DNA of 40,416 nucleotides. Source: Hydrogenophaga sp. Lineage in GTDB: Bacteria > Pseudomonadota > Gammaproteobacteria > Burkholderiales > Burkholderiaceae_C. The notes under the pieces are model-generated. The model saw only the letters and a program-made list of their open reading frames with translations. It was not told where the DNA came from and did not search any database. The translations under genes were made by a program, and so were the position numbers. Below, one piece after another: positions 15,243-23,780 of this stretch. Numbering within the stretch: the first letter of the stretch is position 1; every line of letters begins with the position of its first letter. Where the stretch lies: contig JAUYSB010000032.1 of the NCBI GenBank assembly GCA_030696525.1, positions 1 through 40,416 on the forward strand, given 5' to 3'.

Positions 15243-16480
15243 GGCGCCTCCCTCTTCACCAGCCCACGCGCCAGCCAGTCGTCGAATACCACGAGCGCCT
15301 GCCGCACAAACGCCGCGTCGTTGATGTGAGCATCTATGCGCGAGACCTGAACGCCCCCCCAATCGCAGCGATCCAACTCGTCCATCAAGGCCGACAGCCC
15401 CTCGGGGTCGTGCAGTGGCGCACCGGGCCGATCCCACTCTTCGATGCCACACATGGGCAGCACCAGGTGCACAGGTCCCTGTGCTTGGCGCAAGCGGCCG
15501 GCCAGTTCGCGAGCAAATTCGCGGCGCATGTCAGCGTCAATGCCCACCGATGCGATTAGGCGGTTGTGGTCGTGCGAAGGCCGCCCAGCAAAGCGCTCGG
15601 GCACCCGCCCCCAGGCTGGGTAGTCCACCAGGTCGGTGGCCCCAGGGGCCACGATCATGGGCACGCCCTTGCGGCCTGCACCCATCAATCGATCAGGTCC
15701 GGCGCTTACCACAGACCCCCCCATCTGGTTGACCATTTCCTGCAGGCTGAAGTCCATCACGCAGGCAAACTGCCCCTGTGCAGCCAGCGACTCAAACGCC
15801 CGGCCTCCCATGCCCGTGGTGTGGAACACAGCCAAGTCAAAGCCGCGCTGGTCCAGCTCGGGCTTGAGCTGCACCATGTATTTGAGGCAGCTCGCCCCCA
15901 AAGAAGTCATGCCCACCACGGGCCTCGCGAAGCGCGGTGCACGAGCCACGCGACACGCTCCCACCACCGCTCCTGCGGCCTGCGCCAGGGCCGACTGGCA
16001 CAGGCTGTTGAGGCCATAAAGGCCCCCTGCCCACAAAACCATCACCAAATCCGGTGGCATGCGCTCGGGTGGCAACAGGGGCGAAAACGCCACCGTGGAC
16101 AAGACCACCTTGGGCACCCCCAACGGCAAGCTGTTGGCCACGTCCAACGCCAAGTCGGTGCCCATGGTTCCCCCCAACGCCAGCAAACCATCGATCTGCC
16201 CTTCGCGGCACATCGCGGCCGTCAAGGCACTTGCACCCTGGGCCATTAGGGCCATAGCGCTGTTTTCCTCACCGATGTCCATCACCTGCTGCAGTGTTAC
16301 GCCCGCAGCCTGCGCCACATCCGTGTTGGATACATCGGGTGTCACATGCCCTTTAGCCAGCACCCCCACATCCATGATGAGCGGCTGTCCACCAGCAGCC
16401 AACACCTGCTCGCGCATGAAGCCGATCTCATCGCTCTTGGTGTCGACCGTACCGACGATCAGGATGACAGGAGGCGTCAT
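15239..16480 (-). CDS. UPF0261 / Tm-1-like ATP-binding domain protein
   Basis: It has 413 residues, the normal length. The N-terminal domain opens VILIVGTVDTKSDEIGFMRE, the GT-x-DTK signature of the family. GLLALGGTMGTDLALDVANSLPLGVPKVVLST follows near residues 95-128, and a second domain has VFHTTGMGGRAFESLAAQGQ and GRPSHDHNRLIASVG. The plant Tm-1 protein shares this fold and binds ATP. Bacterial members often sit in catabolic operons without an assigned reaction. The start codon overlaps the aminotransferase stop (ATGA) and the stop overlaps the HAD start (GTGA), so it is translationally locked into the amine operon. I cannot say what it does there. A role as an ATP-dependent or metal-dependent enzyme acting on a late intermediate is speculation. 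Confidence 0.88.
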   Translation of the reverse strand: MTPPVILIVGTVDTKSDEIGFMREQVLAAGGQPLIMDVGVLAKGHVTPDVSNTDVAQAAGVTLQQVMDIGEENSAMALMAQGASALTAAMCREGQIDGLLALGGTMGTDLALDVANSLPLGVPKVVLSTVAFSPLLPPERMPPDLVMVLWAGGLYGLNSLCQSALAQAAGAVVGACRVARAPRFARPVVGMTSLGASCLKYMVQLKPELDQRGFDLAVFHTTGMGGRAFESLAAQGQFACVMDFSLQEMVNQMGGSVVSAGPDRLMGAGRKGVPMIVAPGATDLVDYPAWGRVPERFAGRPSHDHNRLIASVGIDADMRREFARELAGRLRQAQGPVHLVLPMCGIEEWDRPGAPLHDPEGLSALMDELDRCDWGGVQVSRIDAHINDAAFVRQALVVFDDWLARGLVKREAP

Positions 16481-17841
16481 GCGCGGCCCTCCTGCACGGC
16501 GGCAAACGCGGCTTCGAGCACGTCACACATGTAGTCCACCTCCACACGGGTGATGACCAGCGGCGGCGACAAAATCAGGTTCGGCCCAGAGATGCGCACC
16601 ATCACGCCAGCCTTGTAGGCCGCCTTGGCCACCCGCGCCGGGATATCGCTGGTACGGGCCATGGGCGTGCGTTTGGTCTTGTCGCTAACCATCTCGATGC
16701 CGAGCATGAGACCTACGCCGCGGACATCGCCCACAAAACTGCAACTGTCCACCAGTTTGCGCAAACGGGTCTGCATGTGCGTGCCAACGCGCCTGGCGTT
16801 CCCAGGAATGTCCAGCGCATCGATCTGGTCGAGCGTAGCCAGGGCGGCTGCGGCCGCGATCGGGTGGGCGCTGTAGGTATAGCCATGGGAGACCGAGGCC
16901 GCGCCCGTGGTATCTGCATCAAATACCTCCGAGATTCGGCGGTTGATGGCCGTGGCCCCCAGCGGCACATAGCCCGAAGAGATGCCCTTGGCAAGACACC
17001 ACATGTCGGCGTTCACGCCCCACAGGCGCGTGCCGAACAGCTCACCGGAACGGCCAAAGCCGGTAACCACCTCGTCGGCGATCAGTAGGACGCCGTACTT
17101 GTCGCAAATCTGGCGCACCAGTGGCCAGTAGTTGGGGGGCGGGACGATCACACCACCCGCACCCTGCACCGGCTCGGCAATGAAAGCGGCCACAGTGTCT
17201 GGTCCCTGAAATACGATCTCCCGTTCGAGCAACTCAGCGCAGATTTCGCCCAAGCGGACCGGATCGTCCGTGTAAGGGTTGTGGTAGGCCCAGGGCGTGT
17301 CGATGTGGAAGCACCCGGGCAACAGCGGCTCGTAGGCGCGGCGGAAGTTGGTGTTGCCATTCACGCTCATGCCGCCAAAGTGCACGCCGTGGTACCCCTG
17401 ACGCAGGCTGATGAATTTGAAGCGGTCGGCCTGCCCCTTGAGCTTCCAGTACTGGCGCGCCACTTTCAGCGCACCCTCTACCGCGTCCGATCCTCCGTTG
17501 GAGAACATCACGGTGGCCACATCTTCCGGCTGCATCATCTGCACCAGGCGCTTCGACAACTCGATCGCCCGCACATGGGTGGTACCACGAAACACGTTGT
17601 AGAACGGCAGTTCGTCCATTTGCGCCACGATGGCGTCGCGCACCGACTTGTTGCTGTGGCCAAGGTTGCAGGCCCAGAGCCCCCCTACGCCGTCTAGCAT
17701 CTTGTGGCCATCCACATCCCAGATCCAGCAGCCTTCACCTTTAGCGATAATGTTCGGCGTCGACTTTTTCATCGCGCCGGGATGGGCCATCGGGTGCCAC
17801 AGGTATTGCGCGTTGTCGGCCTTGAGTTGCTCGTTGCTCAT
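16477..17841 (-). CDS. Class III pyridoxal-phosphate aminotransferase (omega-amino acid type)
   Basis: This 454-residue enzyme transfers the amino group from an omega-amino acid or amine to pyruvate or 2-oxoglutarate. The start is the ATG at 17841 with AAAGGA upstream. The conserved parts are YLWHPMAHPGAM near the N-terminus, MFSNGGSDAVEGALKVARQYW, QGYHGVHFGGMSVNG, LLIADEVVTGFGRSGELFG (PLP-ring Asp) and the Schiff-base Lys in WCLAKGISSGYVPLGA. It most resembles beta-alanine/omega-amino-acid:pyruvate transaminases. It follows the PuuC-like aldehyde dehydrogenase by 17 bases and overlaps the UPF0261 gene, so it likely deaminates the omega-amino acid produced by the pathway. In the Puu pathway the same position is held by PuuE. 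The substrate chain length cannot be read from sequence. Confidence 0.94.
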   Translation of the reverse strand: MSNEQLKADNAQYLWHPMAHPGAMKKSTPNIIAKGEGCWIWDVDGHKMLDGVGGLWACNLGHSNKSVRDAIVAQMDELPFYNVFRGTTHVRAIELSKRLVQMMQPEDVATVMFSNGGSDAVEGALKVARQYWKLKGQADRFKFISLRQGYHGVHFGGMSVNGNTNFRRAYEPLLPGCFHIDTPWAYHNPYTDDPVRLGEICAELLEREIVFQGPDTVAAFIAEPVQGAGGVIVPPPNYWPLVRQICDKYGVLLIADEVVTGFGRSGELFGTRLWGVNADMWCLAKGISSGYVPLGATAINRRISEVFDADTTGAASVSHGYTYSAHPIAAAAALATLDQIDALDIPGNARRVGTHMQTRLRKLVDSCSFVGDVRGVGLMLGIEMVSDKTKRTPMARTSDIPARVAKAAYKAGVMVRISGPNLILSPPLVITRVEVDYMCDVLEAAFAAVQEGRA

Positions 17842-17858
17842 GTCGTATCCTTTCAAAA

Positions 17859-19343
17859 TCACAGCTGAATCCAGGCCGTTTTCAGGTCCAGGTATTTGTT
17901 CAGGGCGTGCATGGACTTGTCGTGCCCGTTGCCCGACTGCCGCACACCACCCAGCGGCACCGTCACGTCCGGGCCACCATAGGTGTTGACATGCACCACG
18001 CCGGCCTTGATGGCGCGCACCATGCGGTGAGCACGCGAGAGGCTGCTCGTCCACACAGCAGACGCCAGGCCATAGCTTGAATCGTTGGCTAAGCGCACAG
18101 CCTCGAACTCATCGTCAAAAGGCAACACCGCGAGCACCGGACCAAAAACCTCTTCTTGGGCAAGGGTCATGTCAGGCGTCACGCCGTCGAACAAGGCAGG
18201 CGCCATGTAACTGCCGCCTGCCACAGGTTGCAACGCCTCGCCCCCCACACGCAGACGAGCACCCTGCTCTCGCGCGGTCTGCACTGCCGCGAGGTTTTTG
18301 GCCAGCTGCCTCGCGCTGCTGACAGCACCGATATCTGTCGTCACATCGAGCGGGTCGCCTACTCGCAGTTTGGTCGCGATCGTGTGCAAGCGCTCCACAA
18401 ATGCGTCGTGCACCGAGCGCTGTACCAAAAGGCGCGAGCCCGCCACGCACACCTGCCCGCTGTTGCGGTAAACGCCCATGGCCGATACCGTGGCCGCCTG
18501 CGCCAGATCAGGCGCATCCTCGAACACAATGTTGGGCGACTTGCCACCCAACTCCAGATAGACCCGCTTGAGGTTGGACTCGGCCGACGCTTTGAGCAGC
18601 ATGCGCCCCACCGGACCCGATCCGGTGAACGTCAGGATGTCCACATCCATATGGCGCGCCAAGGCCTCGCCCGTCACGGCACCGGTGCCGGTGACGACGT
18701 TGAGCGCGCCTGCGGGCAAGCCCGCGTCCAGGCAAAGTTGCGCCAACCGCAGCAAAGACAGCGAGGCATCTTCCGAAGGTTTGAGCACCACCGAGTTACC
18801 CGCCGCCAGTGCGGGGGCGATCTTCCAGGCACCAATCATCAGCGGGAAGTTCCACGGCACGATGGCCGCTACCACGCCCACCGGCTCCTTGTGGACAAGA
18901 CCCAGTGTGCCCTCGGGCGTGGGGGCAATTTCGCCGTTGATCTTGTCCACACATTCGGCGTAGTAGCGGAAGGTGGCCGCCGCGCTGCCCGGCTCAGCCT
19001 TCCAGGCCATGGCGATCTCAGTGCCGTTGTCGCGCACACCCAGCACGGCCAACTCGGCGTGGTGGGCTTCAATGCGGTCGGCAATGCGGTGCAGCACTTT
19101 TTTTCGCTCGGCTGGCGCCATGCGCGACCATCCGCCCCGCTCGAAATGGCGTCGGGCAGCCTGCACAGCACGGTCCACATCTTCAGCCTCGGCAGCTGCC
19201 AAGGTACACAAGGCACGACCGTCGATGGGCGACACAACTTGCAGCGTTTGACCTGATGCGGCAGCGCCCCACCGCCCGTCGATCAGCAGCCCCTGATCAG
19301 GTATGGGCAAGTGGCGCAGCGCGTCAATCTGTTCTTGTTTCAT
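17859..19343 (-). CDS. Aldehyde dehydrogenase, PuuC-like
   Basis: This 494-residue NAD(P)-dependent enzyme oxidises an aldehyde to its acid. Landmarks are VVAAIVPWNFPLMIGAWKIAPALAAGN (cofactor domain), NVVTGTGAVTGEALARH, general base Glu in LELGGKSPNIVF, and catalytic Cys in RNSGQVCVAGSRLL. The C-terminus, with WTSSLSRAHRMVRAIKAG and SGNGHDKSMHALNKY then LKTAWI, closely parallels E. coli PuuC, the gamma-glutamyl-aminobutyraldehyde dehydrogenase, as I remember that sequence. The start is the ATG at 19343 with GAAGG upstream. The frame is open to 19487, but that overlaps the ferredoxin gene. It sits 8 bases after the ferredoxin stop. It is a natural step after P450 oxidation of an amine, taking the ring-opened or dealkylated aldehyde to an amino acid for the next gene's aminotransferase. 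Confidence 0.94.
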   Translation of the reverse strand: MKQEQIDALRHLPIPDQGLLIDGRWGAAASGQTLQVVSPIDGRALCTLAAAEAEDVDRAVQAARRHFERGGWSRMAPAERKKVLHRIADRIEAHHAELAVLGVRDNGTEIAMAWKAEPGSAAATFRYYAECVDKINGEIAPTPEGTLGLVHKEPVGVVAAIVPWNFPLMIGAWKIAPALAAGNSVVLKPSEDASLSLLRLAQLCLDAGLPAGALNVVTGTGAVTGEALARHMDVDILTFTGSGPVGRMLLKASAESNLKRVYLELGGKSPNIVFEDAPDLAQAATVSAMGVYRNSGQVCVAGSRLLVQRSVHDAFVERLHTIATKLRVGDPLDVTTDIGAVSSARQLAKNLAAVQTAREQGARLRVGGEALQPVAGGSYMAPALFDGVTPDMTLAQEEVFGPVLAVLPFDDEFEAVRLANDSSYGLASAVWTSSLSRAHRMVRAIKAGVVHVNTYGGPDVTVPLGGVRQSGNGHDKSMHALNKYLDLKTAWIQL

Positions 19344-19351
19344 GAACGCCT

Positions 19352-19666
19352 TCACTCGGGGACATGCAGAACGATGCCGTCCAGCGCACTCGTCGCGATT
19401 AGCTGGCAGCTCAAACGGCTGCCGCTTTGGCGCGGCGAGGTGACGACGTCGAGCATGGCGGTTTCCACCTCGCCCATGGGCGGGCAAGCGGCCAGCCAGA
19501 CGTCATCCACATAAACATGACAGGTCGCGCACGACAAGCAACCGCCGCATTCGCCGTGGATGCCTGCAATGCCATTCAGCTGGGCTGCATCCATCAAGTT
19601 GGTGTTTTCGTTGACATCGTCGCTGACGCGCTCGCCATTGGGCAAAATCCAGTGCACTTTGGGCAT
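19352..19666 (-). CDS. [2Fe-2S] ferredoxin, putidaredoxin/adrenodoxin type
   Basis: This 104-residue soluble electron carrier has cluster ligands Cys40, Cys46, Cys49 and Cys87, in the CGGCLSCATCHVYV segment and LSCQL. The CX5CX2CX37C spacing is the same as in putidaredoxin. An extra Cys43 lies within the first loop. AAGGAG precedes the ATG at 19666 at good spacing. The frame extends upstream to 19741, but those 25 residues are not conserved. It sits between the reductase and the aldehyde dehydrogenase. Its role would be to carry single electrons from the FAD reductase upstream to the cytochrome P450 in the same cluster, forming a class I P450 redox chain. Confidence 0.95.
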   Translation of the reverse strand: MPKVHWILPNGERVSDDVNENTNLMDAAQLNGIAGIHGECGGCLSCATCHVYVDDVWLAACPPMGEVETAMLDVVTSPRQSGSRLSCQLIATSALDGIVLHVPE

Positions 19667-19747
19667 GTTCTGCTCTCCTTCAAAGTTCAAAAACAAGGGG
19701 CGTGATTCCGTCCCTCGGAAAAAATGTGTGGTGGCGCTCATGCCCGC

Positions 19748-21064
19748 TCATGGCGCCACGCTGCTGCGTGCTTGAGGCATCCAGTCCTTTATGTGGTGGT
19801 CCTTATTGGCCAACCATTCGGGGGGAGGGTATTGGCCAGTTTCCAACCATTTCTTGCCCGAGACATATGCCACAGGGGCTTGCCACGCATCGACTGCGAC
19901 CAGCCGATCCCCTAGGTAAGACCAGATGCTGTGCCCCTGCCCCCCCTCATGACGCTCCACCCAACGATCGGCCGACTGCCACAAGCCAGCAATTTGCAAA
20001 CGACCGCCATATTGGTCGGACCAGAACCAAGGTACAAAAGGGGATGGTTCTGGTCTGGCCATCATGGCCGCAGCCACCAAAGCGGCTTGGTGGTGGGCGT
20101 TGCCCACCGATTCGATGCGCATCGCTTGGTCCATGTGTCTGGCCACATCCCCCACTGCCCAGATGGCGCGGTCTTGAGTTTGACCCTGGGCATTGACCAG
20201 CACACCATCGCCCACCTCTAAACCACAGTCTTTGGCCAAATCGTCACGGGGTACCGTGCCAATGCCGGCCAACACCAAGTCAGCCTTAAGCTCGCGCAAA
20301 TCGCCCTCGGCGGTTCGGATTCGAACGTTGCTGATTTTTCCCTCCTCGCGCTGCAGCGCGACGACCTGAGCGCCTTCGAACAGCCGCACGCCATGGGACT
20401 GGTGCAGCTGGCGCATCAACCGTGAGGTAGCCTTCGGAGCCACGCGTTGCAAAACACGCGGCGCTTGCTCCACGATGCACACGTCACAGCCCAGGGCCCT
20501 TGCCGTGGCAGCGACCTCCAGACCAATGTAGCCGCCGCCGACGATGACCAGATGGCCGCGGCCCACCATGGCGGCGCGCAAGGCCGCCGCGTCCTCCACA
20601 TCCCGCAACACATGAAGGCCTTCGGCGACGCCCAAAGCGCCGCCGCCATTAACCGGATCGGTCCATGGTCGCGGAGCCGAACCAGTCGCCAAAATGAGCG
20701 CGTCGTAGCCTATGGCCTCGGGGGCTGATGACGATTTCAAGTGCACACGACGCGCCGCACGGTCAATGTGGGTGACCCTGGTTGATACATGGCGTGTCAC
20801 ACTGTTGGTCACGTACCAGGGCTCGGGGCGCAGACTCAGCGATGTCCGATCAGTCCCTTCCAACAGAGCCATTTTGGACAGTGGCGGCCGGTGGTAGGGC
20901 AAGCCAATTTCGGCGGAAATCAGCACCAGCTGACCGGCAAAACCTTGACTGCGCAGCTGCGCCAGCACGGCTACACCGGCATGACCACCTCCGACCACCA
21001 CCACAGTGGCGTCTGGCGCCAGAGGCTGTCTGGGCTCTGTGGTTGATGAAGTGGTCGCGTTCAT
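19748..21064 (-). CDS. FAD-dependent ferredoxin reductase (putidaredoxin-reductase type)
   Basis: This 438-residue flavoprotein has two Rossmann folds: VVVVGGGHAGVAVLAQLRSQG near the N-terminus binds FAD, and HLVIVGGGYIGLEVAATARALG in the middle binds NAD(P)H. LPYHRPPLSK is the typical PdR-family segment, and AIWAVGDVARH is the second FAD-contact motif. The C-terminal domain includes FWSDQYGGRLQIAGL. The start is the ATG at 21064 with AGGAG upstream; the frame is open to 21115 without a better site. The ferredoxin gene follows after 81 bases. A 146-base gap separates it from the GS-like gene upstream, so a secondary promoter is possible there. With the ferredoxin and P450 it completes a self-sufficient electron supply. 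Confidence 0.95.
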   Translation of the reverse strand: MNATTSSTTEPRQPLAPDATVVVVGGGHAGVAVLAQLRSQGFAGQLVLISAEIGLPYHRPPLSKMALLEGTDRTSLSLRPEPWYVTNSVTRHVSTRVTHIDRAARRVHLKSSSAPEAIGYDALILATGSAPRPWTDPVNGGGALGVAEGLHVLRDVEDAAALRAAMVGRGHLVIVGGGYIGLEVAATARALGCDVCIVEQAPRVLQRVAPKATSRLMRQLHQSHGVRLFEGAQVVALQREEGKISNVRIRTAEGDLRELKADLVLAGIGTVPRDDLAKDCGLEVGDGVLVNAQGQTQDRAIWAVGDVARHMDQAMRIESVGNAHHQAALVAAAMMARPEPSPFVPWFWSDQYGGRLQIAGLWQSADRWVERHEGGQGHSIWSYLGDRLVAVDAWQAPVAYVSGKKWLETGQYPPPEWLANKDHHIKDWMPQARSSVAP

Positions 21065-21175
21065 CGCGATCAACTCCTTTGCCACGGGCACGCTGCACGT
21101 GGTCGCTGTGAACAAGCGCTGGATAAGCCAAGGACGCTCTCCCCCGCAATGTCACAACTCATGGTCTCTGGATTT

Positions 21176-21188
21176 TGTCCAATGGACA
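21176..21188. promoter_or_regulatory. 13-bp palindrome in the gap between GS-like and reductase genes
   Basis: TGTCCA (21176-21181) and TGGACA (21183-21188) form perfect arms around one A. It lies in the only sizeable gap (146 bases) of the operon, 112 bases upstream of the reductase start. It may be an internal operator. No clear promoter boxes are seen beside it. Confidence 0.3.
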
Positions 21189-21210
21189 CCAAGGATCGCA
21201 CGGCTTTCCT

Positions 21211-22503
21211 TCAGATAAAACGGATGTAGTAATCCCGAAGCGCAGCGTCTTCTAAAGCAGCCGTGCGTTCAATTTCGTGGCGCTTGATACCTACATGGTT
21301 GGCCACCAGGCCCGCGCCAAGCGCCTGACCCAGTGCCGTGTCGGCTTCGAGCGCGTCCAGCGCCCCGGCCAAGGTTTCGGCCACACTTTGGGTAGCGTCC
21401 TTGCTTTCCAGGCAGTCGCCGGTCTCCATGGGCTGCAGCGGGTAGGCATGGGCCACGCCCATGCGTGCTGCCTGAAGGACGGCGGCGGTGTGGGTATAGG
21501 GGTTAGCCGTGGCATCGCCCATGCGATGCTCAATGCGGGCGCCCGGCCCCGCCTCGGCCGACAAGCGCACGGTGACGCCACGGTGGTCCACCCCCCAGTT
21601 CTGCCAGAAGCCCGAGAGGCTCGCTGGTTTCAGGCGTTGGTACGAATTGGTGCTGGGCGCCAGAAGCCCCGCCAACGCCCGGTGGTGCTGCATCAGCCCG
21701 GCGGTGCAGCCAAGGGTCAGCGCGTTGAACTTACTGGCGTCATTCCCACCCGAGATCGCGTTTTGGCCCTGCGCGTCACGAAGGCTGAAGTTGATGTGCA
21801 CGCCGCTGCCACCCACAGTAAGGATGGGCTTGGGCATAAAGGTCAGCACGATTCCGTGCTGGATAGCCACTTCTCGGGCCAGCAGGCGGAACAGGAAAAT
21901 GTCGTCCACCGCCCTAACCGCCCGGTCGTAGGTCAGCGTGAACTCAAACTGGGGCGCGTCGAATTCGGTGTTCATGCTGTCGATGCGAAAGCCTGCGGCT
22001 GTGGCTCTCTCCCACAGCACATCGGTAAAGCCCCTCGGGTCCGCAAAGGGGCCTGTGGCGTACACATGGGCTGAAGGCGTGTCGTAGGGTTTGAGTGAGC
22101 CATCAGGCTCGATCTGGAAGGCAAAGGCCTCGAGCTCGATGCCCACCATTGGGTCGTAGCCCAGCGCCTGCCAATCGGCAACGGCGCGCTTCAATGCAGT
22201 GCGCCCGCACATGGGCAGAGGCGTGCTGTCGTTGGCTTTCATGTCACCAATGGCGACCTGGGTGAACGGCTGCCAGCCGGCTCGGATGTCTTCGGGCGCG
22301 TAGACGGCCTCCATGTCGGGCAGACCCTCCATGACCATGGCTCCGGGGACGGGTATCAGCTCTTTCTCGTAGGTCACACCAAAGGTGCCTCGGCAAAAAC
22401 GAGCGCCACCGCCCTGACCGGGTTTGAGCGTGATGTATTTGCCACGCGCGATTGCAAGGTGGTCACAGAACAGCACTCGCAGGCGTTCTTGAACATTCGT
22501 CAT
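21211..22503 (-). CDS. Glutamine-synthetase-like ligase (probable gamma-glutamyl-amide synthetase)
   Basis: This 430-residue ATP-grasp-type ligase of the GS fold joins the gamma-carboxyl of glutamate to an amine in its pathway relatives: PuuA for putrescine, IpuC for isopropylamine, TdnQ/AtdA1 for aniline. Metal and substrate residues are present: GIELEAFAFQ (two Glu), NTEFDAPQFEFTL (two Glu), GSGVHINFSL (His) and ARIEHRMGDATANPYTH (Arg-Ile-Glu and NPY). The ammonium-site region differs from true GlnA, as expected for an amine-using member. GAAGGGAA precedes the ATG. It follows the P450 gene by 11 bases. Its presence between a P450 and a P450 reductase, not near nitrogen-regulation genes, argues against a housekeeping GlnA. 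The amine substrate is unknown. Confidence 0.92.
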   Translation of the reverse strand: MTNVQERLRVLFCDHLAIARGKYITLKPGQGGGARFCRGTFGVTYEKELIPVPGAMVMEGLPDMEAVYAPEDIRAGWQPFTQVAIGDMKANDSTPLPMCGRTALKRAVADWQALGYDPMVGIELEAFAFQIEPDGSLKPYDTPSAHVYATGPFADPRGFTDVLWERATAAGFRIDSMNTEFDAPQFEFTLTYDRAVRAVDDIFLFRLLAREVAIQHGIVLTFMPKPILTVGGSGVHINFSLRDAQGQNAISGGNDASKFNALTLGCTAGLMQHHRALAGLLAPSTNSYQRLKPASLSGFWQNWGVDHRGVTVRLSAEAGPGARIEHRMGDATANPYTHTAAVLQAARMGVAHAYPLQPMETGDCLESKDATQSVAETLAGALDALEADTALGQALGAGLVANHVGIKRHEIERTAALEDAALRDYYIRFI

Positions 22504-22514
22504 GGTGTTTCCCT

Positions 22515-23780
22515 TCAGATCAAGTGCATGCGCACGGGCAACCGCTTAATGCCCGAGACGAAGTTGGACCGCAAAAACGTGTGCGCTGCGGTCTGCTCAA
22601 TGCGGTCGACCCGCTTGATCAGCTCCTGCAGCATGACGCGCAACTCCAGACGGGCCAGCCACATTCCCAGACAAGCGTGGGGGCCGCCCTGACCAAACGA
22701 GAGGTGGCGGTTCACGCCCCGGCGAAGGTCGACGGTGAAGGGCTGCTCAAACGCCCGCTCGTCACGGTTGCCCGAGATGAACCAGAGCAGCACCTTGTCG
22801 CCCGCTTTGACCTGTTTACCGTGGTATTCGAAGTCCTCGGTCGCGGTACGGCGAAAGTGCGTGGCTGGGGAAGCCCAGCGGATGAACTCGTCGGCCACGC
22901 CCTCCCAGGCGGCCTCTCCTTCCAAGGCCTTGAGCTGCGCCATCAGACCTGGCTGGTTGGCCAGCGCGTACAGGGCTGCGGCAATCGAATAGCGCGTGGT
23001 GTCGTTGCCCGCGGCCACCAGCAGGCAAAAGAAGTTGCGAAACTCGGTGTCGCTGATCACGTTGCCCTGGGCGTCAGGCTGAGTGATCAGGTGCAGCACA
23101 CCGCTGGTGTCGCCCGCAGAGCGCTTGCGCTCCATCAACTGGGCAGCGTATTCGTACAGTTCCGCACCAGCGGGCGAGCGAAACGGCATGAAGCGGTAGG
23201 CCTCGGTGTCCATCTTGTCGACCACATGGCTGGTGAAATCGCTGTCGGTGTTGGCCATAAGAGCATCGCCCTTGTCGACCAGCCAGTCCAAGTCATCCTC
23301 GGGTAGACCCGCGACGCGCCCGAGCATGCGCATGGGCAACTGGCGAGCGATCTGGTGCGTAGCGTCAAACTCCCCCAGTGTCAGGGCGTGGTCGAGGATG
23401 CTGACACAGAGTTCACGGATCTGGTCTTCGTAAAGCGACATCATGGGCTTGGAAAAAGCCTTGGCCACCAGCATGCGCGTGCGCGTGTGTTCTGGGGGAT
23501 CGGTCTCCTGAAAAGTCCGCCGCGCTAGGTACTCCTCATGCGTTTGGTCCTCCATGCGAATGCCCTGGGCTGAACTCAGGCGCTGGTGGCTTCGGTTGAG
23601 TTCGAGGATGTCGGCGTGGCGCGTCACCGACCAAAAGCCTTTGCCATCAGACCAGTCACACCAAGCCATCGGATCTTCGTCACGCATGCGCTTGAAGGTG
23701 TTGTGAGGCGCGCCGTTCACATAGCTGTCGTGGTCCGACAGGTCGGCATGTCCATCGTCGGTGGGGATCCAAACCGTCAT
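22515..23780 (-). CDS. Cytochrome P450 monooxygenase
   Basis: This 421-residue soluble bacterial P450 needs a ferredoxin and reductase, and both are in this operon. Visible hallmarks are the I-helix oxygen-binding motif LLVAAGNDTTRYS, the K-helix Glu-x-x-Arg in DEFIRWASP, and the heme loop LSFGQGGPHACLGMWLAR with the axial Cys at residue 370. The loop has the longer FGxGGPHxCLG form found in some actinobacterial and proteobacterial CYPs. HTRTRMLVAKAFSKP is the C-helix heme-propionate segment. The start ATG overlaps the amidotransferase stop (ATGA). The likely reaction is carbon hydroxylation next to nitrogen, causing N-dealkylation or ring opening. That is inferred from GS-like, aldehyde dehydrogenase and aminotransferase neighbours. 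CYP family assignment needs an alignment. Confidence 0.96.
   Translation of the reverse strand: MTVWIPTDDGHADLSDHDSYVNGAPHNTFKRMRDEDPMAWCDWSDGKGFWSVTRHADILELNRSHQRLSSAQGIRMEDQTHEEYLARRTFQETDPPEHTRTRMLVAKAFSKPMMSLYEDQIRELCVSILDHALTLGEFDATHQIARQLPMRMLGRVAGLPEDDLDWLVDKGDALMANTDSDFTSHVVDKMDTEAYRFMPFRSPAGAELYEYAAQLMERKRSAGDTSGVLHLITQPDAQGNVISDTEFRNFFCLLVAAGNDTTRYSIAAALYALANQPGLMAQLKALEGEAAWEGVADEFIRWASPATHFRRTATEDFEYHGKQVKAGDKVLLWFISGNRDERAFEQPFTVDLRRGVNRHLSFGQGGPHACLGMWLARLELRVMLQELIKRVDRIEQTAAHTFLRSNFVSGIKRLPVRMHLI

Noticed and set aside
18156-19256. 366-codon plus-strand open frame over the aldehyde dehydrogenase
   Set aside because: It is a shadow frame of a gene with all catalytic motifs on the other strand.
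22650-22700. Apparent one-residue insertion in the P450 heme loop
   Set aside because: The FGxGGPHxCLG form is known in several bacterial P450 families, and the surrounding sequence is normal, so it is not a lesion.
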